Below, piece after piece: positions 8,742 through 17,747 of a stretch of 64,000 bases of DNA. The notes beneath the pieces were generated by a model. The model did not search any database and was not told where the DNA came from. It saw nothing but the letters and a program-made list of their open reading frames with translations. The stretch spans positions 62,001 to 126,000 of the forward strand of contig NZ_SRUZ01000012.1 in the NCBI RefSeq assembly GCF_004791165.1, in the 5' to 3' direction. The translations under genes were made by a program, and so were the position numbers. The DNA comes from Mesorhizobium sp. M8A.F.Ca.ET.218.01.1.1. GTDB lineage: Bacteria; Pseudomonadota; Alphaproteobacteria; Rhizobiales; Rhizobiaceae. The first letter of the stretch is position 1. Every line of letters starts with the position of its first letter.

Positions 8742-9422
8742 TCACGACCCGAGCGCCGTCTCGACCAACCGCTTGGCGTCCGGCCCGGACCATTCGGCCG
8801 GACCGTTCATATGGGCGATCAGGCAGCCTTCGCCGTCGATCAGCATGGTGACGGGCAGGCCGAGCGCCAGACCGCGCGTCTTGAGGTCGTTGAACAGCGT
8901 CATCGTCGAATCCCGGTAGTAGCCGAGCGTGTGCACACCGGTATCGGCGAGAAACTTCTTCGGCTTCACATCGTCGCCGGCATCGACGTTGACGGCGACG
9001 ACCTGAAAGGCGTCGCTGCCTTTCTCCTTTTGCAGCGCATCGAGCGCCGGCATTTCGGCACGGCACGGCGCGCACCATGTCGCCCAGAGATTGAGCAGCA
9101 CCGTCTTGCCAGGATGGTCGGCGATGGTCATCGGCTTGCCGTCCGGCCCGTTGAAGGCGAGGCTCCTCATCGACTGCGGCGGATCGGCCGGCAAAAGTGC
9201 CGCGACCTCACCGGTGGCCGCGGCCGCCACCTTCTTGGCGCGATCGCTCTTGGCGGCGCAGGCGACGTCGTCCTTGCTGTCGCCGGCGGCCACCTGCGCC
9301 GGTGCGTTGTTGCCAGACCGGCTCTCGCTGACATATACCGCGACCGCGCCGGCCAGCGCTCCCGCCACCAGGGCGGCGAGGATCAGGCGCGGGGCCGGGA
9401 AAAATCTGTTTCCGTCTGCCAT
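8742..9422 (-). CDS. tlpA: TlpA-like membrane-anchored thiol:disulfide oxidoreductase
   Basis: A 226-residue protein with an N-terminal membrane anchor (residues ~11-31) and a thioredoxin-like domain facing the periplasm. The active site is 'WCAPC' with C117 and C120, and the cis-proline is at 'GLPVTM'. In rhizobia TlpA keeps cytochrome oxidase assembly factors reduced and is needed for aa3 oxidase. The frame extends upstream to 9563, but ATG 9422 gives the usual anchor. It is divergent from argH with only 37 bp between starts, the order found in many relatives. Confidence 0.85.
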   Translation of the reverse strand: MADGNRFFPAPRLILAALVAGALAGAVAVYVSESRSGNNAPAQVAAGDSKDDVACAAKSDRAKKVAAAATGEVAALLPADPPQSMRSLAFNGPDGKPMTIADHPGKTVLLNLWATWCAPCRAEMPALDALQKEKGSDAFQVVAVNVDAGDDVKPKKFLADTGVHTLGYYRDSTMTLFNDLKTRGLALGLPVTMLIDGEGCLIAHMNGPAEWSGPDAKRLVETALGS

Positions 9423-9459
9423 TTTCTCAAAACTGCTCCGAAGCACGGGTTTTATAGCG

Positions 9460-10860
9460 ATGAGCGACAAGAAGACCAGCAACCAGATGTGGGGCGGACG
9501 ATTTGCCTCGGGTCCGGCCGCGATCATGGAAGCCATCAACGCGTCGATCTCGTTCGACCGCAAACTCTACGCGCAGGATATTCGCGGTTCGATCGCCCAT
9601 AGCGAGATGCTGGCGCAGACGGGCATTATTTCGGCTGCCGATCAAGAAAAAATCGCTCACGGCCTGAACACGATCCTGAAAGAGATCGAAGCTGGCACGT
9701 TCGAGTTCTCGACCAGGCTGGAAGACATCCACATGAATGTCGAGGCCCGGCTCGCCGACCTGATCGGCTCGGCGGCCGGCCGGTTGCATACCGCCCGCTC
9801 GCGCAACGACCAGGTGGCGGTCGATCTGAGGCTCTGGGTCAAGGACGAGTGTTTTCGCGTCGCCGAGGCGTTGAAGGGGTTGATCGGGGCGCTGCTGGAA
9901 CGCGCCGGGGAGCATGCGGCGACCGTGATGCCGGGCTTTACCCATATGCAGGCAGCACAGCCGGTGACCTTCGGCCACCATTGCATGGCCTATGTCGAGA
10001 TGTTTTCGCGCGACCTGTCGCGCGTGCGCGACGCCATCGAACGGATGGACGAGAGCCCACTCGGCGCCGCCGCCCTTGCCGGCACCAGCTTCCCGATCGA
10101 CCGTCACCAGACCGCCAGGGCGCTCGGTTTCCGCGAGCCGATGCGCAATTCGCTGGACAGCGTCTCCGACCGCGATTTCGCGCTGGAGTTCCTCGCCATG
10201 GCCGCGATCTGCGCCACCCATCTGTCACGGCTGGCGGAAGAGATCATCATCTGGTCGACGCCGCAATTCGGCTTCATCAGGCTGTCGGATAGCTTTTCCA
10301 CCGGCTCTTCGATCATGCCGCAGAAGAAGAACCCCGACGCCGCCGAACTGGTGCGCGGCAAGACCGGCCGCATCAATGGCCATCTGGTCGGCCTGCTGAC
10401 GGTCATGAAGGGCATGCCTTTGACCTATGGCAAGGACATGCAGGAAGACAAGGAATCGGTCTTCGACGCCGCCGAGACGCTCGACCTGATGCTGGCCGCG
10501 ATGACCGGTATGGTCTCGGACATGACGGTCAATGCGGCCGCGATGAAGAAGGCAGCCGGCTCCGGCCACGCCACCGCCACCGACCTCGCCGACTGGCTGG
10601 TCCGCACCTTGGGCCTGCCGTTCCGCGAAGCCCATCATGTCACCGGACGCGCAGTGGCACTGGCCGAAGACAAGAAGGTGAGCCTGGAGAAGCTTGCGCT
10701 GGAGGATCTGCAATCGATCAACCCGGGCATCACTTCCGATATATTCTCGGTGCTGGCGGTGCAGAACTCGGTCAAGAGCCGCACCAGCTTCGGCGGCACC
10801 GCGCCGTCGGAAGTGAGGAAGCAGATCCGCGCCTGGAAAAAGCGTATCGCCAAGGCGTGA
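9460..10860 (+). CDS. argH: Argininosuccinate lyase
   Basis: A 466-residue enzyme of the fumarase/aspartase superfamily. The signature 'GSSIMPQKKNP' is present, with conserved 'TARSRNDQ' and 'GFTHMQ' segments. It splits argininosuccinate into arginine and fumarate, the last step of arginine synthesis, in the cytoplasm. ATG 9460 ('MSDKKTSNQMWGGRF') starts the family-typical N terminus; the open frame to 9091 runs through tlpA on the other strand and is a shadow. It is followed by a 23-bp tandem repeat and then the lptM-like and lysA genes. Confidence 0.95.
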   Translation: MSDKKTSNQMWGGRFASGPAAIMEAINASISFDRKLYAQDIRGSIAHSEMLAQTGIISAADQEKIAHGLNTILKEIEAGTFEFSTRLEDIHMNVEARLADLIGSAAGRLHTARSRNDQVAVDLRLWVKDECFRVAEALKGLIGALLERAGEHAATVMPGFTHMQAAQPVTFGHHCMAYVEMFSRDLSRVRDAIERMDESPLGAAALAGTSFPIDRHQTARALGFREPMRNSLDSVSDRDFALEFLAMAAICATHLSRLAEEIIIWSTPQFGFIRLSDSFSTGSSIMPQKKNPDAAELVRGKTGRINGHLVGLLTVMKGMPLTYGKDMQEDKESVFDAAETLDLMLAAMTGMVSDMTVNAAAMKKAAGSGHATATDLADWLVRTLGLPFREAHHVTGRAVALAEDKKVSLEKLALEDLQSINPGITSDIFSVLAVQNSVKSRTSFGGTAPSEVRKQIRAWKKRIAKA

Positions 10861-10866
10861 TCCCGG

Positions 10867-10935
10867 ATATTGCGATCAGCAATATCCCGATGTTGCGACC
10901 AGAAATATCCCGATGTTGCGATCGGCAATATCCGG
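10867..10935. repeat. Three tandem 23-bp units, each an imperfect palindrome
   Basis: Units at 10867-10889, 10890-10912 and 10913-10935 share the frame AT(A/G)TTGCGA..(A/G)..AATATCC. The first can fold with arms GGATATTGC and GCAATATCC around a 5-base loop. It begins 6 bases after the argH stop. No T-run follows. It could act as an mRNA 3'-end hairpin, an attenuator before the next genes, or a protein-binding array. Confidence 0.85.
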
Positions 10936-10999
10936 GGTGCAATACGTTGAGAACTCGGCTAAAAGCGGCGGCTGGCAAACGTTTCGGACGGATGGATCG

Positions 11000-11206
11000 A
11001 TGACCGGAAGCAGGATTTTGGTAACGCTGACGCTGCTTGCGGCGCTTGCCTCCGTGACCGCCTGCGGCCGCAAGGCCGGCCTCGATACGCCGTATGAGGC
11101 GGCTGTCCAGGCGCGCAAGGATGCCGAGAAGGCCCACCAGCCCGTGCCGCCGGAACCGGAAAAACCGGTCGTGGACAAGAAGTTCATCCTCGACCCGCTG
11201 ATCTAG
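11000..11206 (+). CDS. Small LptM-like lipoprotein
   Basis: A 68-residue lipoprotein. A short signal peptide ends in the lipobox 'SVTAC' followed by 'GRKAG', so the cysteine becomes the acylated first residue. The remainder is short, charged and proline-rich, ending 'KKFILDPLI'. Such proteins between argH and lysA are conserved in Hyphomicrobiales and belong to the prokaryotic lipoprotein-attachment group that includes LptM (YifL), which in E. coli helps LptD mature. That functional link is by family resemblance only. It is 27 bp before lysA and likely co-transcribed with it. Confidence 0.8.
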   Translation: MTGSRILVTLTLLAALASVTACGRKAGLDTPYEAAVQARKDAEKAHQPVPPEPEKPVVDKKFILDPLI

Positions 11207-11233
11207 CGCCCGCCAACTTCCGGAACCACTCTC

Positions 11234-12502
11234 GTGAACCATTTCGACTACCGCGACGGCGTGCTGCATGCCGAGGACGTGGCAATCCCTGATATCGCCG
11301 CACAGGTCGGCACGCCGTTCTACTGTTACTCGACGGCGACCCTGACCAGGCACTACCGTGTCTTCGTCAAGGCCTTTGCCGGGCTCGACGCGCTGGTCTG
11401 CTACGCCATGAAGGCCAATTCCAACCAGGCCGTGCTGCGGACCCTGGCCAAGCTCGGCGCCGGCGCCGACGTGGTCTCGGAAGGCGAATTGCGCCGGGCA
11501 CTGGCCGCCGGCGTCCCGGCCAGCAAGATCCTGTTTTCCGGTGTCGGCAAGACGGCGCGTGAAATGGACTTTGCGCTCGAAGCTGGCATCCTTTGCTTCA
11601 ACGTCGAATCCGAGCCGGAGCTCGAACTCCTGTCGGCCCGCGCCTCGGCTCTCGGCAAGGTGGCGCCCGTGTCGCTGCGCATCAATCCCGATGTCGACGC
11701 CAGGACCCACAAGAAGATCTCAACCGGCAAGGCCGAGAACAAGTTCGGCATTCCGTGGCAGCGGGCGCGCCAGGTCTATGCCCGCGCGGCAACGCTTCCC
11801 GGCATCAAGATCACCGGCATCGATACCCATATCGGCAGCCAGATCACCGAACTGCAGCCTTTCGACGACGCCTTCGCTTTGCTGGTCGACCTGGTCGGCG
11901 CGCTGCGCGCCGACGGACATGCGATAGAGCATGTCGATCTCGGCGGCGGCCTCGGCATTCCCTATCGCGTCGACAACAACCCTCCCCCCTTGCCCGACGC
12001 CTATGCCCAGGTCGTCCGCAAGCATGTCACCAAGTTGGGCATGAAGGTGATGTTCGAGCCGGGCCGGCTGATCGTTGGCAATGCCGGCATCCTGGTCTCG
12101 GAAGTGATTTTCGTGAAGGAAGGCGACGCCAAGAACTTCCTCGTCGTCGACGCCGCCATGAATGACCTGATCAGGCCGACGCTCTACGATGCTTTTCACG
12201 AGATCAGGCCGGTCGTGCAGCCGCCGGCCGACACGCCGCGCATGATGGTCGATGTGGTCGGCCAGGTCTGCGAGACCGGTGACTATCTCGGCCTCGACCG
12301 CGACCTGCCGAGGCTGAAGGCGGGCGATCTCGTCGCCGTTTCCACTGCCGGCGCCTATGGCGCGGTCCAGGCCGGCACCTACAACACACGCCTGCTGGTG
12401 CCGGAGGTGCTGGTCGACGGCGACCGTTTCCATGTCGTTCGTCCGCGCCTGACCTATGACGAACTGATCGGGCTGGATTCGGTGCCGGACTGGCTTGCAT
12501 AG
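11234..12502 (+). CDS. lysA: Diaminopimelate decarboxylase
   Basis: A 422-residue fold-III PLP enzyme. The Schiff-base lysine is K60 in 'VCYAMKAN', the phosphate-binding glycine run is 'DLGGGLGIPY', and the second-subunit cysteine motif is 'CETGDYLG'. It converts meso-diaminopimelate to lysine, the last lysine step. It starts with GTG at 11234 ('NHFDYRDGVLHAEDV'), the family-typical beginning. It forms a probable unit with the upstream lipoprotein gene and converges on the ArsR gene with a 20-bp gap. Confidence 0.95.
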   Translation: MNHFDYRDGVLHAEDVAIPDIAAQVGTPFYCYSTATLTRHYRVFVKAFAGLDALVCYAMKANSNQAVLRTLAKLGAGADVVSEGELRRALAAGVPASKILFSGVGKTAREMDFALEAGILCFNVESEPELELLSARASALGKVAPVSLRINPDVDARTHKKISTGKAENKFGIPWQRARQVYARAATLPGIKITGIDTHIGSQITELQPFDDAFALLVDLVGALRADGHAIEHVDLGGGLGIPYRVDNNPPPLPDAYAQVVRKHVTKLGMKVMFEPGRLIVGNAGILVSEVIFVKEGDAKNFLVVDAAMNDLIRPTLYDAFHEIRPVVQPPADTPRMMVDVVGQVCETGDYLGLDRDLPRLKAGDLVAVSTAGAYGAVQAGTYNTRLLVPEVLVDGDRFHVVRPRLTYDELIGLDSVPDWLA

Positions 12503-12522
12503 AAGCCGCCTTGGCCGCGATG

Positions 12523-12825
12523 CTATAGCCGGTTCTGGATGAGCGCCCTTGTGTCGGCGATCCTGTCCTCGTCACGGCGGTAGAAGGTCCATTGCTTGAT
12601 GCGCTTGGTTCTGAGCAAGCCGGCCTGGGTAAGCACACGCATATGCTCGGAAAGCGTCGCCTGCGTGATGCCGAGCTTCTCGGCGATCAGCAGCGCGCAG
12701 ACGCCGTCCTCGACCAGATCGCCATCCGCCTGTGCCCGGAAATGCGCACGCGGATCCTTGAGCCAATCAAGAATCTGTAGCCTGCGTTCGTTGGCGATCG
12801 CCTTGAAGACATCAACCTCTTGCAT
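12523..12825 (-). CDS. ArsR-family winged-helix transcriptional regulator
   Basis: A 100-residue helix-turn-helix protein. The N terminus 'VFKAIANERRLQILDWL' and recognition helix 'ITQATLSEHMRVLTQAGLL' are typical of ArsR/SmtB regulators; a C-terminal beta-wing follows ('KRIKQWTFYRRDEDRI'). The classic metal-binding 'ELCVCDL' cysteine pair is missing; only one cysteine ('DGVCALLIAEKL') remains, so it may not sense metal. It is divergent from the dehydratase gene with a 50-bp shared promoter region and probably controls that gene, itself, or both. Confidence 0.85.
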   Translation of the reverse strand: MQEVDVFKAIANERRLQILDWLKDPRAHFRAQADGDLVEDGVCALLIAEKLGITQATLSEHMRVLTQAGLLRTKRIKQWTFYRRDEDRIADTRALIQNRL

Positions 12826-12875
12826 TTAGCCATTTTGCCAAGTTACTAATTGCTGTCAATCCCGAGGAGATTTTG

Positions 12876-13817
12876 ATGTCGCAGGGCAACACCGTCACAC
12901 GCGAACGCATTGCCGCGATGGAACCGCGTATCCGCCCTTATGTCAGGCACACGCCGGTGCTGCGCATCGACATGGCCGACTTCGACCGGCCGCCACTGGC
13001 GGTCGACCTCAAGCTCGAATGCCTGCAGCATTCCGGCTCGTTCAAGGCGCGCGGCGCCTTCACCAACCTTCTGGAGCGGCCGGTTCCCGACGCCGGCGTC
13101 GTTGCCGCGTCGGGCGGCAACCACGGCGCCGCTGTCGCCTACGCCGCCATGCGGCTTGGGCACAAGGCGACCATCTTCGTTCCCGAAGTGAGCCCGCAGG
13201 CCAAGCTGGACCGCATTCGCGGCTATGGCGCCGACCTCGTCGTCGGCGGTGCCCGCTATGCCGAAGCGCTGGCCGCCAGCGAACGTTTCGCCGAGGAAAC
13301 CGGCGCCCTGCAGATCCACGCCTTCAACCAGGAGGAAACGTTGATCGGCCAGGGCACGCTCGGGCTCGAGATCGAAAGCGATCTGCCTGAGATCGACACG
13401 CTGCTGGTCGCCGTCGGCGGCGGCGGCCTGATCGGCGGTATCGCCGCCTGGTATGCCGGCCGCATCCGCATCGTCGCCGTCGAGCCCGAGGGCGCGCCGA
13501 CGCTTCATCGCGCCTTCGAGGCCGGCCGTCCGGTCGACGCGCCGGCCGAAGGCATCGCCGCCGATTCGCTGGCGCCAAAGCGCGTCGGCGAAATGATGTT
13601 CCCGATCGCCGAAGCCTTCGTGGAACGCTCCATCCTGGTCAGCGATGACGACATCATCGCCGCCCAGAAAGCGCTCTGGAACCGCGTGCGCATCATCTCG
13701 GAACCAGGTGGGGCCGCCGCCTTCGCCGCGATCCTGTCCGGCCGCTACGCGCCGACGCCGGGCGAACGGGTGGCCGTGCTGGTCTGTGGCGCCAACGCAA
13801 ACCCCGCCAATTTCTGA
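12876..13817 (+). CDS. PLP-dependent serine/threonine dehydratase-like enzyme
   Basis: A 313-residue fold-II PLP enzyme. The PLP lysine is K57 in 'SGSFKARGA', the substrate loop is 'ASGGNHGAA' and the phosphate-binding loop is 'VGGGGLIGG'. It should deaminate serine or threonine to pyruvate or 2-oxobutyrate. It lacks the C-terminal ACT-like regulatory domain of biosynthetic IlvA, so it is the short catabolic or racemase/dehydratase type. ATG 12876 is chosen over TTG 12873 because GAGGAGA lies 5 bases ahead. The opposite-strand frame across it is a shadow. Confidence 0.85.
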   Translation: MSQGNTVTRERIAAMEPRIRPYVRHTPVLRIDMADFDRPPLAVDLKLECLQHSGSFKARGAFTNLLERPVPDAGVVAASGGNHGAAVAYAAMRLGHKATIFVPEVSPQAKLDRIRGYGADLVVGGARYAEALAASERFAEETGALQIHAFNQEETLIGQGTLGLEIESDLPEIDTLLVAVGGGGLIGGIAAWYAGRIRIVAVEPEGAPTLHRAFEAGRPVDAPAEGIAADSLAPKRVGEMMFPIAEAFVERSILVSDDDIIAAQKALWNRVRIISEPGGAAAFAAILSGRYAPTPGERVAVLVCGANANPANF

Positions 13818-13925
13818 TCGCAACCAATTCGGCCGGCTTCACGTTTTCTCAAACCGCCTCGCCTTTGCCGTGTTTGCTGGTATTCTTCGAGTCGTGAGGC
13901 TTGGGCTATCCTGCCCCGCCCGATG

Positions 13926-13970
13926 GCATGGTCCCGAAAACTCGAATCCGGTTTTCGGAACAGATCATGC
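13926..13970. repeat. Dispersed palindromic repeat, family A copy 2
   Basis: Arms GCATGGTC and GATCATGC flank 'CCGAAAA' and 'TTTTCGG' inner arms. This is the same family as 4191-4232. It lies upstream of the TIGR02302 gene and creates a false upstream extension of that frame. Confidence 0.75.
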
Positions 13971-14029
13971 TCAAGGAAATAGAGCCCCTTCCCGGGCCTT
14001 CGGGATGGAACCGGCTCTGGGAAGGGCCG

Positions 14030-16624
14030 ATGACGCAACGACCCATCTTCAGCAACGACCGCGGCCTGGCCGGACGCCTTGCCTTGAGCCGGCTGGCGAC
14101 GCGGATCGCGATGACGGTCGAGCGTGGCTGGCCGCTGCTGCTCCCGCTCGTCGTTGTCGCCGCTCTCTTCCTCAGCGCCTCCTGGTTCGGCATTTTCCCC
14201 AGGCTGCCCGATGTGGTGCGCATCGGCCTTGTCGCCCTGTTCGGCCTGGCAGGATTGGCCGCGCTCTACCCGCTGCGCTTTTTCCGCATGCCTGGCACCG
14301 CCGAGGTCGATCGCCGCATCGAGGCCGCCAACAAACTGCTGCACAGCCCCGTACAGGTGCAGAGCGACCGGCCCAGCGGCCAGGAAAGCAGCTTTTCGCA
14401 GGCGCTCTGGCGCGAGCACCAGAAGCGCATGGCTGGAAAGCTCGACAGTCTCGGCGCCGACCTGCCACGCACGCGCGTGCCGGAGCGCGACCCCTGGGGA
14501 CTTCGCGCCGTGGCGGCGCTGCTGCTCGTCACCGCCTTTGCCTTCTCCTTCGGGCCGACCGGCGGCAGGATAGCAGACGGTTTCAGCGCACATGGCACGC
14601 TCGACGCCGTGCCGCCGCGCATCGACGCCTGGGTGACGCCGCCGGCCTATACCGGCAAGCCGCCGATCTTCCTGACCGCCGACGCCAACCAGGCGACGCC
14701 AACTTTCCACGTCCCCGAGGGTAGCGACGTCTCCTTGCGCGTCACCGGAGGCTCGGGCGAGGAAACGCTTGCCTATGCTGACCAGGACGGCAACGCCCGC
14801 GCCATCGACCCGGCCAGCCCGCAAGCCGCCGCCACGGCCAAACCGGCCGCAAGCCCGGCACCGTCCAAGGTGCGCCAATTCACCGGCAAGCTGACTGGCG
14901 ATGGCATGCTGACGCTGAAATCGGGCGACGACCAGCTTGGCCGCTGGGCCTTCGCCGTGATCCCTGACAAGCCGCCGCAGATCCGCTTCGTCGGCGAGCC
15001 CAAGCGCGCCGCCAACGGCGCCTTCGAGCTCAACTACCAGATCGACGATGACTATGGCGCCGCCACCGCCAAGGCGGTCTTCGCGCTGGCCGATCCGCAG
15101 GCGCCAGGTGCGCATCCGCTCTATGGTCCGCCCGACATGCCGCTGACGCTGCCGCGCCGCGGCGGCAAGTCGAATGCCGCCCGGACCACGAAGGATCTGA
15201 CCGAGCATGTCTGGGCCGGCGGCAGCATCAAGCTGACGCTGGTCGCCACCGACGACGCCGGACACACCGCGTCCAGCGAAACCAAGACGCTCTCGATGCC
15301 CGAGCGGCCATTCGCCAACCCGCTGGCGCGCGCCGTGATCGAACAGCGCCGCCTGCTCGCGCTCGACGCCAATGCCAGGCCGCGCGTGCTCGACCTGATG
15401 GACGCCATCACGCTGCGGCCTGAAGACACGTTCGACAACATGTCCCACTACCTCGCCATCATGAGCGCGATGAGCCGGCTGAAACTGGCCGGGAACGATG
15501 ATCAGCTGCGCGGCGAGGTCGCCTATCTCTGGGAAATCGCGCTCGGCATCGAGGAGGGCAATCTATCGGCCGCCGAAAAGCGGCTGCGCCAGGCGCAGCA
15601 GGCGCTCCAGGACGCCATCAAGAACGGCGCCAGCGACGCCGAGATCGAGAAGGCGATGAAGGAACTGCGCGAGGCGATGAACCAGTTCCTGCAGGAATTC
15701 GCCGAACGCGCCAAGCAGAACCCGAATGCGCCGCAGATGCAGCAGAACGGCCAGGAACTGCGCCAGAGCGACATCGACCGCATGATGGACCAGATCGAGA
15801 ACCTGGCGAAGTCGGGCGACCGCGACAAGGCGCAGCAATTGCTGTCGCAACTGCAGGACATGATGAACAACCTCCAGGCCGGCCGCCAGCAGCAGGGCGG
15901 TGAGCAGGACAGCCAGATGCGCCAGCAGATGGACAAGCTCGGCGAGATTTTGCGGCGCCAGCAGGAGATGATGAACGACACGTTCCGCATGGACCAGATG
16001 CAGCGCGGCGAGCGACAGCGTGGCAAGAATCGCGACGAGCAGCTCGGCGAAGGCAGCGGCGAGAACCAGGACAAGCCAGGGGTTGGCGAGGACCGCGATC
16101 CGCTCGCCAGGCAAAAGCCGATGACGCCGCAGGAATTCGCCGATGCGCTGAAGCAGTTGCAAGAAGGCCAGGGGCAGCTGAAAAGCGATCTCGAACAGCT
16201 GAAGAAGGGCCTCGAAGGCATGGGCATGGAGCCCAATGAAGGATTTGGCGAAGCCGGCAAGTCCATGGGCAGCGCCGAGCAGGCGCTTGGCGAGGGTCAG
16301 GGCGACGAGGCCGTCGGCCACCAGGGCCGGGCGCTCGAGGCGCTGCGCAAGGGCGCCAAGGACATGATGAAGCAGATGCAGGCCATGCAGGGCGACCAGG
16401 GCGGCAGCCAGGAAGGTGGCCGTCAGCAGGACGCCGACCGTGACCCGCTCGGCCGGCCGCGCGCCAGCCAGGGTCCCGATTTCGGCGATTCGGTGAAAGT
16501 GCCCGATGAGATCGACGTGCAGCGCGCGCGCCAGATCCTGGAAGCGATCCGCAAGCGGCTCGGAAACGCGCTCAGCCCCGATATCGAGCGCAGCTATCTG
16601 GAACGGTTGCTGGAACTGAAATAG
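14030..16624 (+). CDS. TIGR02302/DUF4175 family membrane protein
   Basis: An 864-residue alphaproteobacterial protein of unknown function. Two hydrophobic segments lie in the first ~80 residues ('LLLPLVVVAALFLSASWFG', then a second) with a third near residue 165. A periplasmic beta-type region follows. The last ~380 residues are low complexity, rich in Gln, Met, Glu and Lys with heptad character ('MKELREAMNQFLQEFAERA', 'QQMDKLGEILRRQQEMM'), so long coiled coils are likely. I use ATG 14030 ('MTQRPIFSND') after GAAGGG; the frame opens at 13901 only by crossing the palindrome. The compositional bias matches the family's description as low-complexity proteins. Confidence 0.85.
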   Translation: MTQRPIFSNDRGLAGRLALSRLATRIAMTVERGWPLLLPLVVVAALFLSASWFGIFPRLPDVVRIGLVALFGLAGLAALYPLRFFRMPGTAEVDRRIEAANKLLHSPVQVQSDRPSGQESSFSQALWREHQKRMAGKLDSLGADLPRTRVPERDPWGLRAVAALLLVTAFAFSFGPTGGRIADGFSAHGTLDAVPPRIDAWVTPPAYTGKPPIFLTADANQATPTFHVPEGSDVSLRVTGGSGEETLAYADQDGNARAIDPASPQAAATAKPAASPAPSKVRQFTGKLTGDGMLTLKSGDDQLGRWAFAVIPDKPPQIRFVGEPKRAANGAFELNYQIDDDYGAATAKAVFALADPQAPGAHPLYGPPDMPLTLPRRGGKSNAARTTKDLTEHVWAGGSIKLTLVATDDAGHTASSETKTLSMPERPFANPLARAVIEQRRLLALDANARPRVLDLMDAITLRPEDTFDNMSHYLAIMSAMSRLKLAGNDDQLRGEVAYLWEIALGIEEGNLSAAEKRLRQAQQALQDAIKNGASDAEIEKAMKELREAMNQFLQEFAERAKQNPNAPQMQQNGQELRQSDIDRMMDQIENLAKSGDRDKAQQLLSQLQDMMNNLQAGRQQQGGEQDSQMRQQMDKLGEILRRQQEMMNDTFRMDQMQRGERQRGKNRDEQLGEGSGENQDKPGVGEDRDPLARQKPMTPQEFADALKQLQEGQGQLKSDLEQLKKGLEGMGMEPNEGFGEAGKSMGSAEQALGEGQGDEAVGHQGRALEALRKGAKDMMKQMQAMQGDQGGSQEGGRQQDADRDPLGRPRASQGPDFGDSVKVPDEIDVQRARQILEAIRKRLGNALSPDIERSYLERLLELK

Positions 16625-16649
16625 TAAACGGCGGAGCAACCGAAGACGG

Positions 16650-17537
16650 CTATGACGCCGGTTGGACCTGCCTGTTGACGAACGCCTCGCGGATCGCCTC
16701 CTGCATGCCGTCGATCGCTTCACCGGAAGCGTTCGGGTTGCGGTGCATCACCACATTGGAGGAATCGATGTCGCCGAACCCATCCGCGGACGTCAGTTCG
16801 CGGCAGTCCGCCGGAATGTTGCTGCGCGAAATCGGCGCGATCGCCAACCCTGAGGTGACGGCAAGCTTCAGGCCGCCATTGGTGTCACTGGTATAGGCGA
16901 CGCGATAGGCAAGGCCGCGCTGCTCCAGCGATTTGATGGCGAAGTCCTTGCACCAGCCGGCGCGGTTGTAGAGCGCGATCGGCAGCGGCTGTTCCTCATG
17001 CATGTGATGCAGGTTCGACGTCACCCACACGGTCGGGTCGTGCATCAGCACCTCGCCGCCGGAAAGGTCCTGCCACTCGAAGACCACGGCGAGATCGAGC
17101 TCGCCCGCGGCGAGCGCCGCGACCTGCGCCCACGAATGGGCGTAGCGCACCGTGACTTCGACCTTGGGATGGCGCTTCGAGAATGCGCCGAGCGCGCGCG
17201 ACAGGATGGCGTGGCCATATTCCTCCGGAATGCCGATGCGCACCGGCCCGCCCAGCGGCGCCGCCGCCATCGACGCAGCCGTCTCGTCGAGCAGCGAGAC
17301 GATGCGGCGGGCATTGACGATGAGTTCGCCGCCACGCCGCGTCAGTGCGACGCCACGTGAACCGCGCTCGAACAAGGTGTCGCCGACCAACTCCTCGAGC
17401 TTCTTCATCTGCATCGACACGGCCGACTGGGTGCGGCCGGCCTGTTCGGCGGCCCTCGTGAAATTTCCGGCCTCGGCGATGGCCACGAAGGTACGCAGGA
17501 GATCGCTGTCGAGGGTTGGCCGCATGGCATCCATCAT
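16650..17537 (-). CDS. LysR-family transcriptional regulator
   Basis: A 295-residue LysR regulator. The N-terminal winged helix reads 'LLRTFVAIAEAGNFTRAAEQAGRTQSAVSMQMKKLEE'-like and is followed by the usual linker helix and a two-lobed effector domain. Several ATGs cluster at 17537, 17534 and 17525. It is divergent from the DMT exporter, with a candidate small RNA between them, so one of those two is its likely target. The effector cannot be told from the sequence. Confidence 0.88.
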   Translation of the reverse strand: MMDAMRPTLDSDLLRTFVAIAEAGNFTRAAEQAGRTQSAVSMQMKKLEELVGDTLFERGSRGVALTRRGGELIVNARRIVSLLDETAASMAAAPLGGPVRIGIPEEYGHAILSRALGAFSKRHPKVEVTVRYAHSWAQVAALAAGELDLAVVFEWQDLSGGEVLMHDPTVWVTSNLHHMHEEQPLPIALYNRAGWCKDFAIKSLEQRGLAYRVAYTSDTNGGLKLAVTSGLAIAPISRSNIPADCRELTSADGFGDIDSSNVVMHRNPNASGEAIDGMQEAIREAFVNRQVQPAS

Positions 17538-17607
17538 AAGTAAATTTGATTGCTGGCATCATTCCAATTCGTTTGCAACATGTCAAACGTCGACCGATAG
17601 TCGCCTC

Positions 17608-17700
17608 ACCCATTGGATATGCAGCCGCGAAATCGGCTGCGGACCAATCGAAGAGTCCTCACTCGTGCCCGCTGCCCGAAAACGGTGGCGGGTTCTTTTT
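17608..17700 (+). ncRNA. Candidate small RNA or structured leader: two hairpins ending in an intrinsic terminator
   Basis: Hairpin 1 has an outer stem ATTGG (17612-17616) with CCAAT (17644-17648) and an inner 7-bp stem GCAGCCG/CGGCTGC (17621-17640) with a CGAAAT loop. A single-stranded stretch with 'GAGTCCTCACTCGTG' follows, then a strong terminator hairpin and T-rich tail. A weak promoter-like pair, TTGCAA (17573-17578) and GATAGT (17596-17601), is 17 bp apart and would start RNA near 17608. No coding frame fits. It may be a free trans-acting RNA, or a leader that ends transcription before the DMT gene at 17748. I cannot assign it to a named RNA family. Confidence 0.5.
17668..17700 (+). terminator. 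Intrinsic terminator, orphan (no upstream + strand gene)
   Basis: A 9-pair stem CCCGCTGCC (17668-17676) with GGTGGCGGG (17684-17692), including two G-U pairs, followed by TTCTTTTT. The nearest upstream gene on this strand is nearly 1 kb away, and the intervening gene runs the other way. It must therefore serve a short RNA or an attenuator. Confidence 0.7.
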
Positions 17701-17747
17701 GATCTGGACAGGGGTGCCGGATCGTATGCGCGGGAGCCTGAACACGG

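Noticed and set aside
10867..10935. Short CRISPR-like array
   Set aside because: The units are contiguous with no spacers, only three copies of 23 bp, and no cas genes are near.
13745..15448. 567-residue minus-strand frame opposite the TIGR02302 gene
   Set aside because: No recognisable motif; it spans two genes of the other strand and an intergenic repeat.
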